From NCBI GenBank assembly GCA_965214335.1, contig CBDCBO010000014.1:1-64000 (forward strand): 64,000 bases of DNA. Direction: 5' to 3'. Position 1 is the stretch's first letter. Each line of letters begins with the position of its first letter. Position numbers and translations under genes: made by a program. This document shows positions 1 through 8,709 of the stretch, in pieces. This stretch comes from Velthaea sp965214335 (GTDB taxonomy: Bacteria > Vulcanimicrobiota > Vulcanimicrobiia > Vulcanimicrobiales > Vulcanimicrobiaceae). The notes under the pieces were generated by a model. That model ran no database searches. It was not told the DNA's origin and worked only from the letters and a program-made list of their open reading frames with translations.

Positions 1-345
1 GAACGACGACATCATGTCGGTCAAACCGCCGTCGAGTTTCTGCAACAGCGGATCGTTGCTGTTGCGCGCGATCTTCTCTGATACTTTGACTTCGTGCACG
101 GCAAAGAGCAGCGCCGCGCCACCTTTGACGATCGTTGACGGGCGGTGCGGTGCTCCGGCGGCAAAGGCTCCACGTTGATACGGGCCCAGCACCCAGTGGT
201 GAAAACAAAAATATGCCACGCCCAAATGCGCGGCGAATCGCGTTTTGTCTAAGAATGCTTCGGCACGGGTTCCCGAAGCCGCGATGACGGTGATTGCCAG
301 CAAAAGGCTGTACACAACCCGCTTGAGAGAACGTGCTTGAATCAT
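1..345 (-). CDS. Exported protein of unknown function, 3' end cut by window edge
   Basis: The reading frame is open from an ATG at 345 to the left edge (115 codons, no stop), so only the N-terminal part is seen. The start is supported by an AAGGAG ribosome site four bases upstream. Residues 1-28 look like a Sec signal peptide: basic start (Arg6, Lys9, Arg10), a hydrophobic stretch with SLLLAITVIAAS, and an Ala-rich end near TRAEA. The mature part contains His-His-Trp and Lys-Gly-Gly segments that I cannot assign to a family. It is the last visible gene on this strand, about 130 bp downstream of the transporter-PDZ gene. Function not recognised. Confidence 0.6.
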   Translation of the reverse strand, partial: MIQARSLKRVVYSLLLAITVIAASGTRAEAFLDKTRFAAHLGVAYFCFHHWVLGPYQRGAFAAGAPHRPSTIVKGGAALLFAVHEVKVSEKIARNSNDPLLQKLDGGLTDMMSSF

Positions 346-474
346 ACGACTCCTTACAAGAAGAATGGCAACCGTCGACGGAGCCTTGGCTGCACGACCG
401 GTGACGAACCGGCAGTACCGCGCTGGGCGACTAATGTTGCAGCCGAGATATAGCACATCGGGACAGCCGGCGCA

Positions 475-2442
475 TCAGCCCCCAAAGGCCGCACCAAGTT
501 CGACGTGTACCGCCGGACCGCCGATTCCGCCGTGCTCGACATCGAAGGAATGCGGCTTGCCGTCATAGGCGCGCTGCTCGGTTTGATACGTGCCGTATTC
601 CCACCAGTAGCGGCCATCGAGTTTGTCGATCACGTCACCGGTGCGCAAGCCGGCGATATACGCCGGACCACCCGGCCGCACGAGCGCGCGCATGTAGCCG
701 TCACTTGGTTTGAATAAGGTGTAAAAGTACGTTGGACCGTCGGCCGGATCGTAGGCCAGGCCGCGGCCGAAAACATTCGCGGCCAGCTCCGGCCGGTCGT
801 GCATCCACAAGCGCATTCGAAACAAAACGTCAAGCGCCAGGCGCCGGATATCGTTACCCTGGGCGTGCCACTGGTCGACCGGCCAGCCACCACAATCCAG
901 CAATTCGAGGCCGATGTCCCGTTCGTCGCCATTGCGTTCGACCGACACGCGCACGACGGCGGCGTACGGCTTTGAGGTACATGGGCCCTGACTCGGATCG
1001 GCATCTACGGAAACGGGACGATACGTCCGCCAGCCATGCGCGATCGCTTGCAACACTTCATCGGCGGCCGCGCCCGCGTTCGGATCGGCCGCCAGCACCC
1101 CGATCGTTTCTTGCGCCGCCGCGGGTGCGGTCAGTCCGTCAAGCTCCGCTGCGGCGGCGGCTCTGACCAGCGTGAACGGTGCCGCGCCGATGAGTTGGGC
1201 GCCAAACAAGACGACCGCCAGTACCGCCGCCGTTGCAACCGCAACTTGATACGGCAGCGTCAAACGGGTGATGCGGTCGACGCCCACGCCGGTGAAATTG
1301 GCGACCCAAACATTTTGCGTGTTGGTCGGATCGCACACGTTCTGCACTTGCACCACGGCCATGACGGCCGCGACCAGCGCCACCGGTGCGATCACATGCA
1401 TCGTCGCGAGCACGGTGAAGACGCCGATTCCGACACCATACAGATTGAGCGGGCCGCGATATAAGGCGAGCGGACTGAGCAAGCCGAAGACGATGACGTA
1501 CGCCAGCGGCGTGCGCGGCGCGACCGCCGCGATCAGCGGCGTCACCGCGGCCGCCACCGCCGGGAGCTTCGCGGCAAACAGCAGCATGCCGATGCCGATC
1601 ATCAAAATGATCGCGGGCGCGACGTCCTCAACGCCGCGCACCCAGGCCCCCATGAGCGTCTGAACGATGTCCCGCGGGCGCGTGACGAGCACCCCAAAGA
1701 GCGCCGCAACGGCAAAGGCAACAGTCGCGTCAACCGCTGCGAGTTTGTAGATGAGCACGGGCAGAATCGGCGTGACGAGCGCAATCGGGTGCACGCTGCG
1801 CTTCGGCAACGGCGGTGTGCCCAGCGCGAAGGTCGCATAGTCGCGATTGCGCCGCGCGCTCACGAGCGCATAAACGATGATAGCGAACACTTCGATGCCG
1901 GCGAGCGCGTAGATATAGGCACCGAAGGCCGTCTGATCGACTCCAAAAATTTGACCGTAGAATTTCCACTGCGCTAGATTGAAAATATAGCCGAGGGCGA
2001 AGGCCATGAGGAACAGCGTTGCCGCCGTCGCGCGCGGCACGCCGACCGTCAACATGACCGGCAGCACGATCGTGCCGATCATGATGATCGCACCCAAACC
2101 CGTCACCGACGTGAACAAGACGGCCACCGCGGCGCAAATGACGAGCGCGAGCACCAACGGCCGATCGCCGCCGTATTCTGCGGCGATCGTCACGATCGTT
2201 TCCGCGATGCCCGTCGAAAGGACAACGCGGCTGAGCAGCGCGCCGAAGATCAAGGTCGCGATCGTCGGCGCGAGTTGTACCGCGCCGCGCGCAAAAATAT
2301 CGCCCAGGCCGCTGAGCCCAACACCCGCCAGCGCGCCGATTGCAAGCGCCATGATGGGCACCGCCAAAAGCGCCGGAAGCTTGCGCGAAATCATGAGTGC
2401 CGCCAGCACGAAGAACACGGCCAGCATGGCGATGCCGGTCAA
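475..2442 (-). CDS. Ion-transporter-superfamily permease fused to a C-terminal PDZ-like domain
   Basis: A 655-residue protein. Residues about 1-430 are almost all membrane segments, with loops and re-entrant-like Gly/Pro/Thr-rich stretches resembling the citrate/C4-dicarboxylate/gluconate (IT) transporter superfamily; the substrate cannot be read from sequence. After about residue 440 a soluble tail follows. Its last 90 residues look like a PDZ domain (RPGGPAYIAGLRTGDVIDKL is the typical carboxylate-loop/beta region). Transporters of this superfamily normally stop after the membrane domain, so the tail is unusual. The start ATG overlaps the stop of the upstream GH20-like gene by 4 bp, so the two are one operon, which hints at uptake of a product of that enzyme. 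The membrane assignment is firm; the family assignment is tentative. Confidence 0.7.
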   Translation of the reverse strand: MTGIAMLAVFFVLAALMISRKLPALLAVPIMALAIGALAGVGLSGLGDIFARGAVQLAPTIATLIFGALLSRVVLSTGIAETIVTIAAEYGGDRPLVLALVICAAVAVLFTSVTGLGAIIMIGTIVLPVMLTVGVPRATAATLFLMAFALGYIFNLAQWKFYGQIFGVDQTAFGAYIYALAGIEVFAIIVYALVSARRNRDYATFALGTPPLPKRSVHPIALVTPILPVLIYKLAAVDATVAFAVAALFGVLVTRPRDIVQTLMGAWVRGVEDVAPAIILMIGIGMLLFAAKLPAVAAAVTPLIAAVAPRTPLAYVIVFGLLSPLALYRGPLNLYGVGIGVFTVLATMHVIAPVALVAAVMAVVQVQNVCDPTNTQNVWVANFTGVGVDRITRLTLPYQVAVATAAVLAVVLFGAQLIGAAPFTLVRAAAAAELDGLTAPAAAQETIGVLAADPNAGAAADEVLQAIAHGWRTYRPVSVDADPSQGPCTSKPYAAVVRVSVERNGDERDIGLELLDCGGWPVDQWHAQGNDIRRLALDVLFRMRLWMHDRPELAANVFGRGLAYDPADGPTYFYTLFKPSDGYMRALVRPGGPAYIAGLRTGDVIDKLDGRYWWEYGTYQTEQRAYDGKPHSFDVEHGGIGGPAVHVELGAAFGG

Positions 2443-4442
2443 TTGTCGCCTTTTATCACGTGGTCGAATGGCGGCAACATGCGGGTGCGCAAGTAATCTT
2501 CACGCGCGGCCGCGTTGAGCCGGTCGGCCGCGGTGATCGCGTGTTCCGCCGCGGAGCGATAGCGCACCAGGACACGGGCGAGTCCCGGTTCGGTGCTTTC
2601 GTAACGCCAGGCGCGCGCGTAGAGCGGCGCCAAGTCGGTTAGCTCATCGCGCAATTCCCAACACAGATACTTTGCCACGTTGAGCCCGCGGTACACCGGA
2701 CCATCGTCGCGCGCGGCGACATGCGACCGCGCATCGTCATAGTAGTCGCGGGCTTCCGCTCCGATTTGAAAGCGGCGGCCCAACGTGTCGTAGCGCCGCG
2801 CGGCTAGCTGCATAACGTCGACGGCGTTTGCATGCAGCGGCGGCCCCACGCCGGCTAGGTCGGTCAACGCATCTTCTGCCCGGTCGCGGATCGCGTGCAG
2901 ATCGAGCGCTTTACGGCCGGCCTCGAACCGCGCATCGAACGGATCGCTCCAGAAGAGGTAGTTTGGCGGATCCGAGATGGGCGGGGTTCGCAGCAAGGTT
3001 CGCACCGCCGCAAGAGCGTCGAGCGCGCGTGCTAATCGCGGATCGTCGCTACCGAAGAACGCTCGCGCGAACGTCGCATGCCAGTTACCGCGCGCCACCG
3101 GCTCGGTCTGCCAAGCAGTTGCCGCGGCAAACGCTACCGGCGCCCACGTTGCCTCAAAAAGCGACTCGCCGTCGTCGTGCCAGACCGTCTCGAACATGCC
3201 CAGCACGTGCGCTGCTTTGCCGTCGGCGATAAACTGTGCTTCGTTGGCATACGCCGTATCGAGATCGGCGTAAATTTCATTCCAATTATTCGCGCCCGGC
3301 GAAATGAGCTGCGAGAACCCGGCGCCGGCGACCGTTGCGATGTATTTGGTAAATGATGGTTCGGCGCCATAATGGAAGGTCGCGATGATGATGTCTTTGG
3401 GCAACAGCGGCAATATTGCGGGCGTTTGCTGAACGGCATCGTCCCAGATGATCGGCCGCGCACCGCCGGCGGCGATGACGCGCGCGAGCCGCCCGACGTG
3501 GTCGGCGAACACCTGCGGTGTCCGCGGCGTGCGGCCGCGGCCAAGATCGAGCGGCTCATCGGCGCCGATGTGAAAAAACGGTACCGGTCCCGTAGCAGCC
3601 AACTCCGCGCGCAGCAGCGGTTCGAGATAGGCGTAGCTCGCCGGATCGCTTTGTGCGATGAGATAGCCGTGCGGCAACTCCGCTAGCGGCGCCAGCCGTT
3701 CGGCTTTGAGTACCTCGTGCAAATGCGCAAACGTCTGCTGCTGCGGGATGAGTGTGACGTGATAGAAGCGCGCGTACACGCCCAGTGCCTTAAGTTCAGC
3801 GGCGTGCAACACGTTGGGAAACGCGACATACGGATGACGCGCGTCGGCGAAAACTTGCTCCATGTACGGCGACCAGCCGTTGATTTTCAGGCCCGCCAAG
3901 GTCCGAATACGTTCTTTGAAATAGCGCAAGGTGGGAAATGGTCCGCGCGAGATGTCGTCCGACACGATGCGCCACTGCAGAGCCGGGCTATCGGCGATCG
4001 TCACGCAAGGGAGTAGCCATCCGCGACCGCGGCGCACCGGTAATTGCGCCAGCGTGGTCAACGCGTCGAAACGCAAGTCGGCGGTGGCACCGGCGATTCG
4101 AACGGCGTGCGGCGAAACGCTGAGCGTATATTGTGGCGTCGGCGCAAGGCCGGCGCGGTCCACGATCGGATCCGCGCCGGTGCGAACGTCGGCCGTCGCG
4201 CGCCGTACCGGCGCCGGAATGCCGAGTGCCCGCCAGCGCTCGCGAACGATCGCGAAACCGCCCGGATCGGTGTCCGGCGCGAACCGCACGGGCCGGTCGA
4301 GCCGCATTCCGTCTCCGCGGCACGCGTTCCAGATGACCCGACTCGGCAGCGGAACGAGTGCCGGCACAGACGCGGCAGGTGCTTCACCAACGCTCGCCAG
4401 GCTCGCGAGCATGGACAAGAGCAGACCACGCAGCGGGACCAT
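2439..4442 (-). CDS. GH20-like beta-N-acetylhexosaminidase, exported
   Basis: 667 residues with a signal peptide (LRGLLLSMLASLASVGEAPA). A beta-sheet N-domain (about 30-150) is followed by a TIM-barrel that opens with SDDISRGPFPT, typical of glycoside hydrolase family 20. The catalytic pair is visible as HIGADEP, with Asp295 and Glu296 as the expected oxazoline-stabilising Asp and acid/base Glu. Family 20 enzymes release terminal GlcNAc or GalNAc from chitin- or peptidoglycan-type glycans. The C-terminal 200 residues are helical and not assigned. It is first of a two-gene operon with the transporter-PDZ gene (ATGA overlap), and diverges from a sugar ABC importer, consistent with amino-sugar scavenging. 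Exact substrate unknown. Confidence 0.8.
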   Translation of the reverse strand: MVPLRGLLLSMLASLASVGEAPAASVPALVPLPSRVIWNACRGDGMRLDRPVRFAPDTDPGGFAIVRERWRALGIPAPVRRATADVRTGADPIVDRAGLAPTPQYTLSVSPHAVRIAGATADLRFDALTTLAQLPVRRGRGWLLPCVTIADSPALQWRIVSDDISRGPFPTLRYFKERIRTLAGLKINGWSPYMEQVFADARHPYVAFPNVLHAAELKALGVYARFYHVTLIPQQQTFAHLHEVLKAERLAPLAELPHGYLIAQSDPASYAYLEPLLRAELAATGPVPFFHIGADEPLDLGRGRTPRTPQVFADHVGRLARVIAAGGARPIIWDDAVQQTPAILPLLPKDIIIATFHYGAEPSFTKYIATVAGAGFSQLISPGANNWNEIYADLDTAYANEAQFIADGKAAHVLGMFETVWHDDGESLFEATWAPVAFAAATAWQTEPVARGNWHATFARAFFGSDDPRLARALDALAAVRTLLRTPPISDPPNYLFWSDPFDARFEAGRKALDLHAIRDRAEDALTDLAGVGPPLHANAVDVMQLAARRYDTLGRRFQIGAEARDYYDDARSHVAARDDGPVYRGLNVAKYLCWELRDELTDLAPLYARAWRYESTEPGLARVLVRYRSAAEHAITAADRLNAAAREDYLRTRMLPPFDHVIKGDN

Positions 4443-5655
4443 CGTCGGCGCGCTTCAACGACCGGGCAGCGGTTCCCGCACCGCGAGCATACCCCGCTAC
4501 GATCCCAGCCGCACGTTCTCAATCCTGGATGTACCGGATTGCGGTCAACGTCGCGATCTCATTTTTTCGCCGCGCCGACCGCCGCGCGCGCAACGCCGTC
4601 GTTGCCGACGACTCTATCGTTGAGTCGATCGCTAGTCCGGTAGCCGACGGGCCGGACGAACAGCGTGCGGTCCTGCAAGCGCATACACCATGGCGATTCG
4701 CTGCCGGCCGGGGGCAAATCGTCGCGTTGCGACACGTTGATTTCGAACGGCCGGCCGTCCGCATCCAAAGCCGCCTCGCGCAGCTGCGCATCCGGCGCGT
4801 CGATACGGCGAAATGGACCTTATCTGCGCGCCGCTCATGTAGGTGCCGTCCCTCATCGTTTCGTTGCGTGGCGTATTCGGCGTCGACGCCTACGCGCAGC
4901 TGGGTACCGGTTATCTTATCGCCAACGCGCTCGCCGGTTTAGCGTTTATTCCCGTTATGCTCGCGGCTTGCCGTGCGGCATGCGCCTCGCTCCGAGCGGT
5001 AGCCGGTGATGCGAGCGCTCGTCGATCAGATCGCCGGTCGAAGCCTCTTCGCCGCCCTGGCCTCGCTTGAAACCGTACGCCGCTTTGCCGAAGATGATTC
5101 GTAACCGACCCGTCCAGGAGGGCAAATCTTAATCGTTGTGCCGGTGGAACATCTTGTTCCGGCACGACCGCGTCGGCTGGTATTTGCTGATTGCTTGGAC
5201 AGGTTTTCTTCTCTCTGTTGTCACTTCGCTGTGCCGGCAGGAGCGGCAGCGGTAGTGCGCCCGCTGCGTGCCGTCCGTTTGGTACCGTTTCGCGCAGATT
5301 CGGTCAGTGCGGAGCATACTGGAGGCGCTGGTCGTCTCCGCTCATTCGTCACAACAGGTATTCACGCAAAACGCGTACTTGTTGACCACGGCGCCAGCTC
5401 TTTGAGTCTTGAGAATCATCTGATTCGTAAGCGAAGGCTGCGGCGTTCGCACCCCATCGCTATTTACGGTCGTGAACACGATTGCAGCGTAGCGTCGCAG
5501 TCGTGCAGAACCAGCCGGCTCGACGGGCACCAACCAAATCTTGGGCTGGTAGAACCGGTGCCGGGTGCCGCGCACCGGCGTCGCAATTTTCTGCCCGCGG
5601 TTTGCTTCGGCGCCGGCGCAGGGCCGGCGGGCGGCGAACGTCAAGCAATGCCGCC
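4443..5655. other. 1.2-kb spacer with no intact gene; divergent control region plus decayed coding fragments
   Basis: This stretch separates the minus-strand GH20-like operon from the plus-strand ABC operon. Short open frames occur on both strands, but none has a convincing start, ribosome site and family match. Part of it (about 4843-5104, plus) reads like a broken membrane protein, and a minus frame around 5342-5540 is also protein-like. The middle has lower GC than the flanking genes. It must contain the promoters of both flanking operons, but I could not identify a clear -35/-10 pair. Confidence 0.5.
4843..5104 (+). pseudogene. Possible remnant of a membrane transporter gene
   Basis: Two consecutive plus-strand pieces in different frames look like the C-terminal part of a permease. 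The first (4843 to about 4985) encodes a hydrophobic helix (GYLIANALAGLAFIPVMLA) preceded by a short Gly-containing loop. The second (5009-5104) gives a 31-residue amphipathic tail ending in Glu-Asp-Asp-Ser before TAA. Joining them needs a frame change near 4990-5009. There is no upstream half of such a gene. Judged only on the look of the translation, so weak. Confidence 0.2.
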
Positions 5656-6918
5656 ATGAAGCTGAGGCGGATGTTTCTAGGCGCGGCGGTTACCGGCGCG
5701 ATGCTTGCCGGCATGGGGATGGCGAGCGCCGACCCGGTCACGCTCACGATCGAGAGCTGGCGCAACGACGACTTATCGATTTGGCAAGACAAGATCATCC
5801 CGGCGTTCGAGCAGACACATCCCAACATCAAGGTCAAGTTCGCGCCGACCGCGCCGACGGAATATAACGCGGCGCTCAACGCGAAGCTCGATGCCGGAAC
5901 GGCCGGCGACCTCATTACCTGCCGCCCATTCGATGCATCACTGCAGCTGTACCTCAAAGGCCGGCTGGCCGCCGTGAACAGCCTGCCCGGGATGAACAAC
6001 TTCGCGCCGGTCGCGCGGACGGCGTGGAGCACCGACGACGGGAAAACGACGTTTTGCGTGCCGATGGCGTCGGTCATCCACGGCTTCATCTACAACAAAG
6101 ATGCCTTTGCCAAGCTGCGGCTGACACCGCCGGGAACGGTGCCCGCGTTTTTCGCCGGGCTCGACAAGCTCAAGGCCGACGGCTCGTACGTGCCGCTCGC
6201 CATGGGCACCAAAGACGGCTGGGAAACCGCCTCGATGGGTTATGAAAATATCGGCCCAACGTATTACAAAGGCGAAGCCGGACGCGTCGCGCTCATTGCC
6301 GGCAAAGAGAAGCTCACCGACCCGGAGTGGGTCGCGCCGTTCACGGTGCTGGCCAAGTGGAAACCGTATCTCGGCGACGGTTTCGAGGCCCAGACCTATC
6401 CGGACAGCCAGAACTTGTTCACGCTGGGGCGAGCCGCGATTTTTCCGGCCGGTTCGTGGGAAATATCCGGCTTTCGCAAGCAGGCAAACTTTACGTTAGG
6501 CGCGTTTCCGCCGCCGGTACAAAAGACCGGCGATACGTGTTACATTTCGGATCACCCGGACATCGCGCTCGGCGCTAACGCAAAATCCGCTCATCTGGCT
6601 CAAGCACGCGTGTTTTTACAGTGGGTCGCATCGCCCCAATTTGCAACCTTATATGCAAACGCCTTACCGGGCTTCTTCAGCTTACAGAAGACGCCGGTTA
6701 CGCTGCAGGATCCGCTAGCGCGCGAGTTCGTGAGTTGGCGGAGCCGCTGCAAATCGACGATCCGGCCGACGTATCAGATCCTATCGCGCGGCACGCCGAA
6801 CTTGGAAAACGCGTTTTGGGTTGAAGGGTCCAACGTCATTAACGGCACGGACACGCCGCAGATCGCCGCGAGCAAATTACAGAAGGGCCTCGACAGCTGG
6901 TACAAGCCGTCGAAGTGA
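5656..6918 (+). CDS. Sugar ABC transporter substrate-binding protein (family 1)
   Basis: The open frame begins at 5482, but ATG 5656 is the likely start because it begins exactly at a signal peptide (MKLRRMFLGAAVTGAMLAGM, then ASA), giving 420 residues. The body matches the MalE/UgpB-type extracytoplasmic binding protein: an early TLTIESW strand, helix with WQDKIIPAFEQTHP, and a C-terminal ILSRGTPNLENAFW segment. It should bind a carbohydrate in the periplasm and deliver it to the two permeases encoded next. First gene of a four-gene operon; the next gene starts in a GTGA overlap. The divergent GH20-like enzyme suggests an N-acetylated amino sugar or oligosaccharide as ligand (inference). Confidence 0.88.
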   Translation: MKLRRMFLGAAVTGAMLAGMGMASADPVTLTIESWRNDDLSIWQDKIIPAFEQTHPNIKVKFAPTAPTEYNAALNAKLDAGTAGDLITCRPFDASLQLYLKGRLAAVNSLPGMNNFAPVARTAWSTDDGKTTFCVPMASVIHGFIYNKDAFAKLRLTPPGTVPAFFAGLDKLKADGSYVPLAMGTKDGWETASMGYENIGPTYYKGEAGRVALIAGKEKLTDPEWVAPFTVLAKWKPYLGDGFEAQTYPDSQNLFTLGRAAIFPAGSWEISGFRKQANFTLGAFPPPVQKTGDTCYISDHPDIALGANAKSAHLAQARVFLQWVASPQFATLYANALPGFFSLQKTPVTLQDPLAREFVSWRSRCKSTIRPTYQILSRGTPNLENAFWVEGSNVINGTDTPQIAASKLQKGLDSWYKPSK

Positions 6919-7856
6919 CCGCCGCCGTTCCGGCACCGGCGCCCGGTCACAAACGTCCCGCACGTCCGCACATCGCCGTGTTTTTAGCGCCCGCGCTGCT
7001 GGTCTACACCGCGGTAATGGTTATCCCACTCATCGAAACACTGCGCTTATCACTGTTCACATCAACCGCAAATCATACGTCGTTCGCCGGATTAACCAAT
7101 TTTCGGACGTTGTTCTTCGACGAACGCTGGGCGCCGCAGTTTTGGAACGCACTGCGCAATAATGGCTACTTCTTTCTCATTCAAATGCTGCAAAACCCGA
7201 TCGGTATCGGTCTCGCCGCGCTTCTGGCGTTGCCGCGTTTACGTGGCGGCGGGTTCTACCGTACGGCCATCTTCTTGCCGACGATGCTGTCATTCGTCAT
7301 CGTCGGCTTCGGCTGGAAGCTGATTCTCTCACCGCTCTGGGGCGTCACGCCAAACCTCTTAGCCGCGATCGGCCTCAAATTTTTATTCGCCCCCTATTTG
7401 GGCCGCGAAAGTTCGGCGCTTACCACCTTGGGATGCATTTCGGTATGGCAATACGTCGGTGTCCCAATGATGCTCAGTTACGCCGCGCTACTGGCGATTC
7501 CGGACGAGATCATCGACGCTGCCGAGGTGGATGGGATCGTCGGACTCAAACAATTTTTCCAGATCAAGCTGCCGTTGATCTGGCCGACGGTCGGCATCAT
7601 CTCGATCCTCACCTTTGTCGGTAATTTCAATGCCTTCGATCTGGTCTATACCGCGCAAGGCGCACTGGCCGGGCCCAATTACTCGACCGATATTTTAGGC
7701 ACGTTGCTGTACCGGACATTTTTCGGTTACCAGTTGCAGCTCGGCGATCCGAACATGGGCGCGACGGTTGCGACCATGATGTTTCTCATCATCTTGGCCG
7801 GTGTCGGAGTGTATCTGTACTTCATTCAGCGGAAGATCAACCGTTACCAATTCTAG
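6915..7856 (+). CDS. Sugar ABC transporter permease, MalF/UgpA type
   Basis: A 313-residue inner-membrane protein with a GTG start overlapping the stop of the binding-protein gene (GTGA). About six transmembrane segments are visible, beginning with IAVFLAPALLVYTAVMVIPL. The cytoplasmic EAA loop, which docks onto the ATPase, is present near residues 195-215 as DAAEVDGIVGLKQFFQIKLP. It forms the translocation pore with the following permease. Length and layout are normal for the CUT1 carbohydrate-uptake family. Confidence 0.9.
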   Translation: MTAAVPAPAPGHKRPARPHIAVFLAPALLVYTAVMVIPLIETLRLSLFTSTANHTSFAGLTNFRTLFFDERWAPQFWNALRNNGYFFLIQMLQNPIGIGLAALLALPRLRGGGFYRTAIFLPTMLSFVIVGFGWKLILSPLWGVTPNLLAAIGLKFLFAPYLGRESSALTTLGCISVWQYVGVPMMLSYAALLAIPDEIIDAAEVDGIVGLKQFFQIKLPLIWPTVGIISILTFVGNFNAFDLVYTAQGALAGPNYSTDILGTLLYRTFFGYQLQLGDPNMGATVATMMFLIILAGVGVYLYFIQRKINRYQF

Positions 7857-8709
7857 CGCGGCGGACCGGCCGGGAGGCCCGGGCGGTTCGTACGGGCGCC
7901 TCATCGCGGCTCACGGTGTCTTGATCGCGTACACGCTCGTGTCGCTGTTGCCGGTCCTCTTCATCGTGATGAACTCGCTCAAATCGCGCCGGGCCATCTT
8001 CGCCGCTCCGCTCGCATTGCCGGGACCCGGCTCATTCGATCCGATCGGCTACTCGACGGTCTTGGCCCAAGGTTCGTTCGGCACGTATTTTTTTAACAGC
8101 AGCGTCGTCACCGTCCTGTCGCTGGCCGGAATCATCGCCTTCGGCGCCATGGCCGCTTTCGCGCTGGCGGAATACCGCTTCCGGCTCAACGCGCTGTGCG
8201 CTCTCTATCTGATGCTGGGCATCATGATTCCGATCCGGCTGGGCACCGTTGGTATTCTGGAGTTAATGGTGCGCAGCGGGCTGGTCAACACGCTTACGGC
8301 GCTCATCCTGGTCTACATCGCGCAGGGACTGCCGATTGCGGTGTTCGTGCTGACGGAATTCATGCGCACCATCTCCGACGATCTCAAGAACGCCGGCCGC
8401 GTCGACGGATTATCGGAGTACCGCATTTTCTTCGCGCTCGTTCTGCCGCTCATTCGGCCGGCATTGGCAACCGTCGCCGTCTTCACGATGATCCCGATTT
8501 GGAACGATTTGTGGTTTCCCCTCATCCTCGCACCGGGCGAAGCCACGAAAACAGTGACCTTAGGCGCGCAGCAATTCATCGGCCAATACGTGACGAACTG
8601 GAACGCCGTCCTGGCGGCACTGTCGCTGGGCATCCTGCCGGTCGTCGCGCTCTATCTCATCTTCGCCAAAAACCTGATTCGCGGGATTACCTCGGGCGCG
8701 GTAAAGTGA
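7801..8709 (+). CDS. Sugar ABC transporter permease, MalG/UgpE type
   Basis: Second pore-forming subunit, with six transmembrane segments starting at GVLIAYTLVSLLPVLFIVMN and an EAA loop (NAGRVDGLSEYRIFFALVLP). The start is uncertain. The only normal start codon ahead of the first helix is GTG 7801, which would overlap the previous gene by 56 bp and has no ribosome site; the next is TTG 7921, which would cut into the first helix. No ATG, GTG or TTG lies in frame between them, so true initiation could be at a rare codon near 7857-7900. The stop overlaps the ATPase start (GTGA at 8706). Confidence 0.87.
   Translation: MSECICTSFSGRSTVTNSSAADRPGGPGGSYGRLIAAHGVLIAYTLVSLLPVLFIVMNSLKSRRAIFAAPLALPGPGSFDPIGYSTVLAQGSFGTYFFNSSVVTVLSLAGIIAFGAMAAFALAEYRFRLNALCALYLMLGIMIPIRLGTVGILELMVRSGLVNTLTALILVYIAQGLPIAVFVLTEFMRTISDDLKNAGRVDGLSEYRIFFALVLPLIRPALATVAVFTMIPIWNDLWFPLILAPGEATKTVTLGAQQFIGQYVTNWNAVLAALSLGILPVVALYLIFAKNLIRGITSGAVK

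Noticed and set aside
5342..5644. Minus-strand 100-codon frame in the spacer before the ABC operon
   Set aside because: Partly protein-like but without start signals or a family match; treated as part of the decayed spacer.
5482..5655. N-terminal extension of the sugar-binding protein
   Set aside because: Residues before Met at 5656 are Arg-rich and would precede the signal peptide; the start is placed at 5656.
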